Assembly (NCBI RefSeq): GCF_020889785.1
Contig: NZ_JACMYK010000032.1
Location: 1-60,818 of the forward strand
DNA: 60,818 nucleotides
Direction: 5' to 3'
Origin: Bradyrhizobium acaciae
GTDB taxonomy: Bacteria; Pseudomonadota; Alphaproteobacteria; Rhizobiales; Xanthobacteraceae
The notes under the pieces were generated by a model, which saw only the letters and a list, made by a program, of their open reading frames with translations, ran no database searches and was not told where the DNA came from. Positions 43,466 through 51,358 of the stretch are shown here, one piece after another. A program made the position numbers and the translations under genes. Position 1 is the first letter of the stretch; each line of letters starts with the position of its first letter.

Positions 43466-43569
43466 GTCATTCCGGGGCGATGCGTAAGCATCGAACCCCG
43501 AATCTCGAGATTCCCCGATGCGCAATTGCGCATCTGAGGTCTGGTGCTGACGCACCATCCCGGAATGAC
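43466..43569. repeat. Dispersed palindromic repeat (Bradyrhizobium type)
   Basis: A 104-base element begins GTCATTCCGGGGCGA and ends CCATCCCGGAATGAC, so its ends are inverted copies. It contains nested hairpins (GATGCGTAAGCATC, TCTCGAGA, GATGCGCAATTGCGCATC). Elements with GTCATTCCGGGG ends are frequent between genes in Bradyrhizobium and Rhodopseudomonas, from general knowledge. It sits between the convergent aapP and cysK genes and may help terminate both transcripts. Confidence 0.8.
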
Positions 43570-43585
43570 GTGCTTCATTCACACC

Positions 43586-44620
43586 TCAGACGAACGGCAG
43601 CTCGATCTTGGTGCGCTTTTCCAGCCATTCCGGAACCGGCAGGTTCTTCGAACGCATGAAGGCCGGGTTGAACAGCTTGGACTGATAGCGGTTGCCGGAG
43701 TCGCAGAGAATGGTGACGATGGTCTTGCCGGGACCGAGCTGCTTGGCGAGCTGGATCGCGCCCGCGATGTTGACGCCGGTCGAGCCGCCGAGGCACAGGC
43801 CTTCGTGCTCCAGCAGCTCATAGATGATGGTCACGGCGTCCTCGTCGGAGACCAGGAATGCATCGTCGACATCAGCCGTTTCGATCACCGGTGTCTTGCG
43901 TCCGAGGCCGATGCCTTCCGTGATCGAGTCGCCGGGCGTCGATTTGACCTGGCCGTTCTTGAACAGCTCGTACATCGCGAAGCCGTGCGGATCGGCGCAG
44001 GCCGTGACGATGCCCTTGTTCTTTTCCTTCAGGTAGCGGCTGATGCCGGCGAGCGTGCCGCCGGTACCGACCGAACAGATGAAGCCATCCACCTTGCCGT
44101 CGGTCTGCTGCCAGATTTCCGGCCCCGTGGAGTCGTAATGCGCCTTGGGATTGTCGAGGTTGTTCCACTGGTCGGCGAACAGCACGCCGTTCGGTTCGGT
44201 CCTGCGGAGCTGCTCGGCGAGACGCTTGCCGAGATGCTGATAGTTGTTCGGGTTGGAGAAGGGCAGCGCCGGGGCCTCGACCAGCTCGGCCCCGCACAGC
44301 CGCAGCATGTCCTTCTTTTCCTGGCTCTGCGTCTCCGGGATGACGATCAGTGTGCGGTAGCCGCGTGCGCTCGCCACGACAGCGAGCCCGATGCCGGTAT
44401 TGCCCGCGGTCGACTCGACCACCAGGCCGCCGGGCTTCAGATCGCCGCGCTTCTCGGCTTCCAGGATCATCCATTTGCCGGCACGGTCCTTCACCGACTG
44501 GCCCGGGTTCATGAATTCGGCCTTGCCCAGAATGGTGCAGCCGGTCAGCTCGGATGCGCGCTTCAGCTTGATGAGCGGCGTGTTGCCGATCGCTTGGACG
44601 ACGTCTTTGTTGAATGTCAT
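43586..44620 (-). CDS. cysK: Cysteine synthase A
   Basis: A 344-residue enzyme starting MTFNKDVVQAIGNTPLIKLK. The PLP lysine is K44 in MNPGQSVKDRAGKWM. STAGNTGIGLA binds the carboxylate of the substrate, and SVGTGGTLAGISRYL binds the phosphate. It converts O-acetylserine and sulfide to cysteine in the cytoplasm. A 23-residue C-terminal extension carries KRTKIELPFV. The frame extends to 44803, but the conserved N-terminus begins at 44620. Convergent with aapP. Confidence 0.94.
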   Translation of the reverse strand: MTFNKDVVQAIGNTPLIKLKRASELTGCTILGKAEFMNPGQSVKDRAGKWMILEAEKRGDLKPGGLVVESTAGNTGIGLAVVASARGYRTLIVIPETQSQEKKDMLRLCGAELVEAPALPFSNPNNYQHLGKRLAEQLRRTEPNGVLFADQWNNLDNPKAHYDSTGPEIWQQTDGKVDGFICSVGTGGTLAGISRYLKEKNKGIVTACADPHGFAMYELFKNGQVKSTPGDSITEGIGLGRKTPVIETADVDDAFLVSDEDAVTIIYELLEHEGLCLGGSTGVNIAGAIQLAKQLGPGKTIVTILCDSGNRYQSKLFNPAFMRSKNLPVPEWLEKRTKIELPFV

Positions 44621-45186
44621 GTCGGGGAATTTCTTTGCCGGTCTGTGTCTTGCTTGCCGCGAACCTAGTGTGCTGATCGAAAAAGGGAAGGGCTTTTGCA
44701 CTGCGGCAAATGGTGGGCTCCGCACGCTTGACCGCGCGGCCACTGATGTCGCGCGCAAGGGAGCATGACGTTTTGTGGTGGTCGACCCACCTGGCAGAAT
44801 CACCCTGCGGTCGGCCGTCGTGCGCGGCAGGCGAAGTCAAGGACTGACGGCGCTGGGCGTGGCGCCAACAGATCGGCGCATCCTGCGGATTCGGTGCAAC
44901 AGGGGCCCAGAAATCCCCATGAAATCTTTGTTAGGATAGTGACTACCGACGCAGGCCAAAATGCGCGGAAATGCCTTAGAAAATAGAGCAAAGCCTGAGT
45001 CCAGGGCGGCCATGAATCGCGCGCGGTGCGACGTCGCGCAATCGTGACAGGGCTGTCCGCCCCATCGTCCCAAGGGTAGGATGGGACAGTCAGGTTCCAT
45101 TGGAAGCATTGCCCCGTGAACGTCACCCAGACCATTGCCGAACGCGTCGTTCCTGCGTCACGGGCGACGTCTGGCCTCGGCGGAGA
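44621..45186. other. Intergenic region upstream of the RND efflux operon
   Basis: About 566 bases between divergent cysK and the outer-membrane-factor gene. No frame has family features or a convincing ribosome-binding site, including 44765-44986 (+) and 44800-45135 (-). Promoters for both genes should lie here. No regulator gene is adjacent and no clear operator palindrome was found. Confidence 0.4.
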
Positions 45187-46683
45187 ATGGGTGTGACCCA
45201 GCCCACGTCCGTGATGGTGCCCGGAGGCCGGTTCGGCCTCGCTGTCCGCGCGCGACGGCTCGCGGGACGGTCGCTTGTCGCGCTTGGCCTGGTCGCGAGC
45301 TCGGCCGGCTGCATTCTGACCCAGGACATCCCCGATCCGGCACTCGACGTACCGCAGGGCTACAAAGCCGCGCGGCTTGGTGGGCCGGCCGATGCGCTGC
45401 CGACGCTCGACTGGTGGCGGGGCTTCCGCTCCAAGGAGCTAACGCAGCTGATGGAGGAGGCGCAGACCGTCAACCTCGACATCGCCGCGGCCGTTGCGCG
45501 CTTCCGTCAGGCCGACGCGCTGGCACGGCAGGCCGGCGCCGCGCTGCTGCCCACCGTCAACCTCAACGGCTCGGAGACCTACTCGCGCACCTCCGGCTCC
45601 AGCGCCAGCGGCCTCACCAATGGCGGGCGCGAGGTGGTGAATTACAGCGCCTCGCTGAGCGCAAGCTATCAGCTCGATTTCTGGGGCCAGAATCGCGACG
45701 CCGCGCAGGCCGCGGAGGAGACCGCCGTCGCCAACCGCTTCGACCGCGAGGTGGTGGCGCTCACCACGCTGGCGAGCGTCGCCAACGCCTATTTCACGGT
45801 GCTCGCCACCCAGGACCGGCTGCGCACCGCACAGCGCAACATCGCCAGCGCCGAGCGCATCCTCAATGCGATCCGGGATCGCTTCAAGGCCGGCACCGGC
45901 TCCGATCTCGATGTCGCCCAGCAGGAGAGCGTGCTCGCCAATCAGCGCGCGCTGGTGCCGCCGCTGCGGCAGACGCTCGACCAGAACGTCAATGCGCTTG
46001 CTGTGCTGGTGTCGCGGCCGCCTGAAAGCGTGCGCGTCGCCGGCGGCTCGCTCAACGCGGTTGCGATTCCGCGCGTCACGCCGGGCCTGCCGTCCGAATT
46101 GCTCACCCAGCGTCCGGATATCCGCCGGCAGGAAGCGCAGCTTGCATCCGCCACCGCCAATGTCGGCAGCGCGCGGGCGCAGTTCTTTCCGAGTATCCAG
46201 CTGACCGGGACGGGCGGTTACCAGAGCCAGGCGCTGGTCTCGCTGTTCCAGCCGCACGCCGCCTTCTTCAACCTGGTCGGCGGCATGACCCAGCCGATCT
46301 TCGACGGCGGCAGGATCTTGGGCAATTTCGAGAACGCCAAGGCGCGGCAGGACGAGTTGCTGCAGACCTATCGCAAGACGGTGGTGCAGTCGTTCACCGA
46401 TGTCGACAACGCGCTGGTCGCAATTCGCGAGACAACGCGACGGCTGCAGCTGCAGCGCGATGTACTGTCGTCTTCGCGGCGCGCCTTCGACCTCGCGGAG
46501 CAGCAGCTCAAGGCCGGCACCGCCGACATCGTAACTGTGTTAAATACGCAGCTGACCCTGTTCCAGGCGGAAGATGCTTATTCCCAGGCCCAGCTGGCCC
46601 GGCTATTGGCGATCGTGAGCCTGTATCAGGCCTTGGGGGGCGGCTGGGAACCGAAGATGGAAAGACCAGTCGATGCTCTTTAA
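45187..46683 (+). CDS. RND efflux outer-membrane lipoprotein (NodT family)
   Basis: A 498-residue outer-membrane factor starting MGVTQPTSVMVPGGRFG. The lipobox VASSAGC puts the lipidated Cys about 40 residues in. Family features: WWRGFRSKELTQLMEEA, AAVARFRQADALARQAGA, YQLDFWGQNRDAAQAAEE and PSELLTQRPDIRRQEAQLASA. It forms the trimeric channel for export with the adaptor and pumps that follow. The frame is open to 45100; the ATG at 45187 is chosen, with 45214 as alternative. The stop overlaps the adaptor start by 11 bases. Confidence 0.93.
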   Translation: MGVTQPTSVMVPGGRFGLAVRARRLAGRSLVALGLVASSAGCILTQDIPDPALDVPQGYKAARLGGPADALPTLDWWRGFRSKELTQLMEEAQTVNLDIAAAVARFRQADALARQAGAALLPTVNLNGSETYSRTSGSSASGLTNGGREVVNYSASLSASYQLDFWGQNRDAAQAAEETAVANRFDREVVALTTLASVANAYFTVLATQDRLRTAQRNIASAERILNAIRDRFKAGTGSDLDVAQQESVLANQRALVPPLRQTLDQNVNALAVLVSRPPESVRVAGGSLNAVAIPRVTPGLPSELLTQRPDIRRQEAQLASATANVGSARAQFFPSIQLTGTGGYQSQALVSLFQPHAAFFNLVGGMTQPIFDGGRILGNFENAKARQDELLQTYRKTVVQSFTDVDNALVAIRETTRRLQLQRDVLSSSRRAFDLAEQQLKAGTADIVTVLNTQLTLFQAEDAYSQAQLARLLAIVSLYQALGGGWEPKMERPVDAL

Positions 46684-48181
46684 GCCCGACTCGACGGACG
46701 ACGAGAATAGCACTGCCCCGCGCAAGCGCAGCCTGGTCTCGCGCGTGCTTGGACGCATGGTGTCGCTGCTCATCACGCTCGTGATCCTTGGCGGGCTCGG
46801 CTATCTCGGTTGGCTCGCTTTCCAGCCAAAGCAAAATGGAGGCGGCGGGCGCGGCGCGGGCGCCCGGCCGGACCTGCCGGTGCCGGTGCTGGCGGCCACC
46901 CCGCAGGTGCATGACGTGCCTGTTTATCTCGATGGCGTCGGCTCGGTGAGGGCGCTGAACACCGTGATCGTGCGCTCGCAGGTCGACGGCAAGCTGCTCA
47001 AGGTGAATTTCGTCGAGGGCCAGGACGTCAAGAAGAACGACGTGCTGGGCGAGATCGATCCGGCGATCTATCAAGCGCAATACGACCAGGCGGTGGCCAC
47101 GAAGGCCAAGGACGAAGCACTGCTCGCCAATCAGAAGATAGATCTTGCCCGCTATGAGCAGCTCGCTGCCACCAACGCGGGCTCCAAGCAGCAGGCCGAC
47201 ACGCAGCGCGCGCTGGTCGCGCAGCAGGAGGCCATCATCAAGGCCGACCAAGCCCAGATCGACAATGCGCGCACTACGCTCGGCTACACCAAGATCGTCG
47301 CGCCGATCGCGGGGCGCGCCGGCCTGCGCCAGGTCGACCAGGGCAATATCATCCACGCCTCCGACACCACGGGGCTCGTGATCCTGACCCAGCTGCAGCC
47401 GATCGCGGTGTGGTTCAGCCTGCCGCAGCAGCAGATCATGCGGGTGAACGCCGCGGCCGCGAAGGGCCAGCTGGCCGTCGACGTGTTCGGCAATGACGGC
47501 GTTACCGTGATCGATACCGGCAAGTTGACCGGGATCGACAACCAGGTCGATCCGACCACCGGCACGCTGAAGCTGAAGGCGGAGTTGCCGAATGCCAGCT
47601 ACCAGCTTTGGCCCGGCCAGTTCGTCAATGTCCGCCTCAAGGTCGAGACCCTGCCGCAGGCGATCGTGGTGCCGACCTCGGCGGTGCAGCGCGGTCCGGC
47701 CGGGACTTTCAGCTATGTGATCGGTGCCGACAACATCGCCACCGCCAAGCCGGTCACGGTCACGCAGCAGAACGAGCATGAGGCTGTCATCGCCAGCGGC
47801 CTGACCACGTCGGACCGTGTCGTGACGACGGGTTTTGCCAATCTCGCGGACGGATCGAGGGTCGTGGTCGGCAAGGACGACGGGCCGCCGGCCGCCGATC
47901 TTGCGCCGCGCAAGCGCAGCCGCAATCCCGACGGCAAGAATCCCGACAGCAAGCGTGGGGCGCAAGGCGACGGCTCCAGCAAGGATCAAGGCAAAGACCA
48001 AGGCAAAGACCAAGGCAAAGACCTGGGCAAGGACGGCCAGCCGGACGGGCAGGGCAAGAACGGCGGGCATCGCGGCCAGCGCGAGCATAGCGAAGGCGAT
48101 CAGAAGGGGCAGACCGGCCCGGCGCCCGCGCCGGCCACAGGGGGCGAAGCGTCGGGCGGCGCGCCGAAGGCGCAGCCATGA
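46673..48181 (+). CDS. mdtA: RND efflux periplasmic adaptor (MdtA-like) with low-complexity tail
   Basis: A 502-residue membrane fusion protein starting MLFKPDSTDDENSTAPRKR, with an anchor helix at about residues 28-48. Biotinyl-lipoyl segments (VRSQVDGKLLKVNFVEGQDV; VAPIAGRAGLRQVDQGNII), an alpha-hairpin and a beta-barrel segment follow. ELPNASYQLWPGQFVNVRL and AVQRGPAGTFSYV are typical of MdtA. From about residue 412 the protein ends in roughly 90 residues rich in Lys, Gly, Asp and Gln, including KDQG repeats (47981-48034), absent from E. coli MdtA. Coupled to the pump genes by two micro-ORFs. Confidence 0.92.
   Translation: MLFKPDSTDDENSTAPRKRSLVSRVLGRMVSLLITLVILGGLGYLGWLAFQPKQNGGGGRGAGARPDLPVPVLAATPQVHDVPVYLDGVGSVRALNTVIVRSQVDGKLLKVNFVEGQDVKKNDVLGEIDPAIYQAQYDQAVATKAKDEALLANQKIDLARYEQLAATNAGSKQQADTQRALVAQQEAIIKADQAQIDNARTTLGYTKIVAPIAGRAGLRQVDQGNIIHASDTTGLVILTQLQPIAVWFSLPQQQIMRVNAAAAKGQLAVDVFGNDGVTVIDTGKLTGIDNQVDPTTGTLKLKAELPNASYQLWPGQFVNVRLKVETLPQAIVVPTSAVQRGPAGTFSYVIGADNIATAKPVTVTQQNEHEAVIASGLTTSDRVVTTGFANLADGSRVVVGKDDGPPAADLAPRKRSRNPDGKNPDSKRGAQGDGSSKDQGKDQGKDQGKDLGKDGQPDGQGKNGGHRGQREHSEGDQKGQTGPAPAPATGGEASGGAPKAQP
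47981..48034. repeat. 12-bp tandem repeats in the mdtA tail
   Basis: Four 12-bp units (AAAGACCAAGGC consensus; 47981, 47993, 48005, 48017) and a partial fifth encode KDQG, KDQG, KDQG, KDLG, KD. The second and third are identical. The period keeps the frame, so copy-number changes alter only the tail length. Confidence 0.85.
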
Positions 48182-48233
48182 CCGGCATCCTGACCTCGTA
48201 ATGTCCGACCCAACAGCGAGCACGCAACCATGA
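48178..48233 (+). promoter_or_regulatory. Two micro-ORFs linking mdtA to mdtB by stop/start overlaps
   Basis: The mdtA stop overlaps an ATG (ATGA, 48178) for a 7-codon frame (MTGILTS) whose TAA overlaps another ATG (TAATG, 48199-48203). That second frame (MSDPTASTQP) ends in a TGA overlapping the mdtB ATG (ATGA, 48230). The whole junction is covered by three consecutive stop/start overlaps. It could pass ribosomes from mdtA to mdtB by re-initiation, or be an accident of compact spacing. Confidence 0.5.
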
Positions 48234-51200
48234 GCGTCTCCGAACCGTTCATCCGCCGGCCGATCGCCACTTCGCTGCTGGGCATCGCCCTGATGATCGG
48301 TGGCGCGCTGGGCTATTGGGCGTTGCCGGTCTCGGCACTGCCGCAGGTCGACTTCCCGACCGTGCAGGTGACGACGCAGTTGCCCGGCGCAAGCCCCGAC
48401 GTGGTGGCCTCGCTGATCACGGCGCCGCTGGAGCGGCAGCTCGGGCAGATCCCGTCGCTGTCGTCGATGAACTCGACCAGTTCGTTCGGCGTCAGCCAGA
48501 TCTCGCTGCAGTTCGACCTCAACCGCGACATCGATGGCGCCACCCAGGACGTCCAGGCCGCGATCAATGCCGCGGCCGGCATCCTGCCGAAGACGCTGCC
48601 GTATCCGCCGGTCTACGCCAAGGTGAACCCGGCCGACGCGCCGGTCATGACCCTGGCGCTGACCTCGGACACGATCTCGCTGCGGGCGATGAGCGACCTC
48701 GCCGACACCATCCTCGGCCAACGGCTGAGCCAGATTTCCGGCGTCGGCCGGGTCTCGATCCTCGGCGGATTGAAGCCTGCGGTGCGGGTGCAGGCGGATT
48801 TGGCCCGGCTCGCGGCCTACGGCATCGCGATGGAGGATTTGCGCAGCGCGATTGCCGGCGCCAACGTGTCGGGGCCGAAGGGATCGCTCGACGGCGCCCA
48901 GCAATCCTACACCATCGCCGCCAACGACCAGATCGCCGCCGCCGACGCCTACCGGCCGATCATCATCGCCTATCGCAACGGCTCGCCGGTCACGATCGGC
49001 GACGTCGCCCAGATCGTCGACGGGCTCGAGAACGACCGCACCGGCGGCTGGTACCAGGGCACGCCTGCGGTGATCATCGACATCCAGCGCCAGCCCGGCG
49101 CCAACGTCATCGACGTCGTCAAGCAGATCCGGGCCGAAATCCCGCGGCTGCAGCGGTCGGTCCCGGCCGGCGTCAAGCTGACCGTGGTCTCCGACCGCAC
49201 CGTGACGATCCGCGCCTCGGTCCACGACGTGCAGTTCACGCTGATCCTGAGCGTCGTGCTGGTGACGCTGGTGGTGCTCTTGTTCCTGCGGTCGCTGCGC
49301 GCGACACTGATCGCCGGCGTCGCGCTGCCGCTGTCGCTGATCACGAGCTTCGGCATCATGTATTTCGCCGGCTTCAGCCTCGACAATCTGTCGCTGATGG
49401 CGCTGACCATCGGAACCGGCTTCGTGGTCGACGACGCCATCGTCATGATCGAGAACATCGTCCGCCACATGGAAGGCGGCGAAACGGTCATGGAGGCCTC
49501 GCTGAAAGGCGCCAGCGAGATCGGCTTCACCGTGATCTCGCTGACGGTGTCGCTGATCGCGGTGTTCATCCCGCTGCTGTTCATGTCCGGCCTGGTCGGC
49601 CGCATGTTCCGCGAGTTCGCGCTGACCTTGACGATCGCGGTCGTGACCTCGGCGATCGTCTCGCTGACGCTGACGCCGATGATGTGTTCGCGGTTGCTCA
49701 AGAACATCCACGAGGAGATGACGGTCCCGGGTCTGGCTGCGGTCAGCCGCTTCATCGACGGGATGGTGGAGTTCTATCATCGGACGCTGCTCTGGGTGCT
49801 TCGGCGCCAGCGCGCGACGCTGCTGGTGACGTTTGCGACCATCGCGCTGACGGTCGTGATGTATGTGCTGGCGCCGAAGGGCTTTCTGCCGCTGCAGGAT
49901 ACCTCCTCGATCACGGCGGTGACCGAGGCCGGCCCCGACGTCTCGTTCGCCGAGATGCAGCGGCGGCAGGGCGCCGTCTCCGACCTGATCAAGGCCGATC
50001 CTGACGTGGTCGGTGTGGTCTCGGTGATCGGCTCGGGCTCGGTCAATCCGACCACCAATGTCGGCCGTCTGGTGATGACGCTGAAGCCGCTCGACCAGCG
50101 GCGCGACGGCGTCGTCGAGGTGATCGAGCGGCTCAAGCAGAAGGTCGCGACGGTGCCCGGCATGACTGTCTACTTCCAGCCGGTGCAGGACGTTCAGATA
50201 TCGACCCAGTCCAGCCGCTCGCAATACCAGTATACGTTGACCGCGACCGATGCCGCCGAGGTCTCGCAATGGGCGCAAAAGCTGGTCGCAGAGATGCGGC
50301 GCGATCCGATCTTCCGCGATGTCTCCTCGGAGGCGCAGGACGGGGGCTTGCGCGCCGCGCTCGACGTCAACCGCCAGCGCGCCGGCCAACTCGGCGTCAG
50401 TCTGCAGGGCGTCACCGACACGCTGAACGACGCCTTCGCGCAGCGGCAGATCTCGACGATCTACGGCCAGGCCAACCAGTACCGCGTGGTGCTCGAGGCG
50501 CTCCCGATGTACCAGCGCGACCCGTCGATCTTGGACAAGCTCTATCTGCCGGGAGCCAACGGCGCGCAGGTGCCGCTGTCGGCGGTGGCGACGCTGGTCC
50601 GCACCACGGCGCCGCTCGCGATCTCGCACCAGGCGCAATTCCCGTCGGTTTCGCTCAGCTTCAACCTTGCGCCGGGTGAGGCGCTGGGCGATGCGGTCGA
50701 GGCGGTGAAGGCGATCGAGAGCAGGATCGGAATGCCCGGCAGCATCGTCGGCATCTATTCCGGCGATGCCGCCGAATTCGCGCGTTCGCTGGCCGGCCAG
50801 CCCTGGCTGATCCTGGCTGCGATCATCACGATCTACATCGTGCTCGGCGTGCTCTACGAGAGCTACATCCATCCGATCACGATCCTGTCGACGCTGCCCT
50901 CGGCCGGCGTCGGCGCCATCCTTGCCTTGATGCTGTGTGGGCAGGACCTCTCGGTGATCGGCCTGATCGGCATCATCCTGTTGATGGGCATCGTCAAGAA
51001 GAACGCGATCATGATGATCGACTTCGCGCTGGAGGCCGAGCGCCACAAGGGCATGTCATCCTATGACGCCATCGTGCAGGCCTGCTTGTTGCGCTTCCGT
51101 CCGATCATGATGACGACGCTGGCGGCGCTGTTCGGCGCGCTGCCGCTCGCGATCGAAAGCGGCACCGGCGCCGAGTTACGTTTTCCGCTCGGCATCTCGA

Positions 51201-51358
51201 TCATCGGCGGCCTGCTGCTCAGCCAGCTGCTGACGCTCTACACCACGCCCGTGATCTATCTCGCACTCGACCGGCTCAATCGCCGGATCGAGCGGGCCGT
51301 GCCGGAGCCCGGTCCCAGCGGCCCGCCGATCGCGGGCGCCACCGAGGGCATGCAGTGA
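48230..51358 (+). CDS. mdtB: RND efflux permease (MdtB-like)
   Basis: A 1042-residue inner-membrane pump starting MSVSEPFIRRPIATSLL. It has 12 helices in two RND halves. The proton-relay residues are present: paired Asp in GTGFVVDDAIVMIEN and Lys in MGIVKKNAIMMID. The docking and pore domains have the typical LNDAFAQRQISTIYGQ and SITAVTEAGPDVSFAEMQ segments. It pairs with the next gene as in MdtBC to make a heteromultimeric, proton-driven drug or metabolite exporter. The stop overlaps the mdtC start codon (GTGA). Confidence 0.94.
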   Translation: MSVSEPFIRRPIATSLLGIALMIGGALGYWALPVSALPQVDFPTVQVTTQLPGASPDVVASLITAPLERQLGQIPSLSSMNSTSSFGVSQISLQFDLNRDIDGATQDVQAAINAAAGILPKTLPYPPVYAKVNPADAPVMTLALTSDTISLRAMSDLADTILGQRLSQISGVGRVSILGGLKPAVRVQADLARLAAYGIAMEDLRSAIAGANVSGPKGSLDGAQQSYTIAANDQIAAADAYRPIIIAYRNGSPVTIGDVAQIVDGLENDRTGGWYQGTPAVIIDIQRQPGANVIDVVKQIRAEIPRLQRSVPAGVKLTVVSDRTVTIRASVHDVQFTLILSVVLVTLVVLLFLRSLRATLIAGVALPLSLITSFGIMYFAGFSLDNLSLMALTIGTGFVVDDAIVMIENIVRHMEGGETVMEASLKGASEIGFTVISLTVSLIAVFIPLLFMSGLVGRMFREFALTLTIAVVTSAIVSLTLTPMMCSRLLKNIHEEMTVPGLAAVSRFIDGMVEFYHRTLLWVLRRQRATLLVTFATIALTVVMYVLAPKGFLPLQDTSSITAVTEAGPDVSFAEMQRRQGAVSDLIKADPDVVGVVSVIGSGSVNPTTNVGRLVMTLKPLDQRRDGVVEVIERLKQKVATVPGMTVYFQPVQDVQISTQSSRSQYQYTLTATDAAEVSQWAQKLVAEMRRDPIFRDVSSEAQDGGLRAALDVNRQRAGQLGVSLQGVTDTLNDAFAQRQISTIYGQANQYRVVLEALPMYQRDPSILDKLYLPGANGAQVPLSAVATLVRTTAPLAISHQAQFPSVSLSFNLAPGEALGDAVEAVKAIESRIGMPGSIVGIYSGDAAEFARSLAGQPWLILAAIITIYIVLGVLYESYIHPITILSTLPSAGVGAILALMLCGQDLSVIGLIGIILLMGIVKKNAIMMIDFALEAERHKGMSSYDAIVQACLLRFRPIMMTTLAALFGALPLAIESGTGAELRFPLGISIIGGLLLSQLLTLYTTPVIYLALDRLNRRIERAVPEPGPSGPPIAGATEGMQ

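Noticed and set aside
46508..51046. A 1512-codon minus-strand open frame opposite the mdtA-mdtB region
   Set aside because: Long antisense frames are expected opposite strongly coding GC-rich genes. Its product is Arg/His/Asp/Gln-rich low-complexity sequence and the real genes are clear on the other strand.
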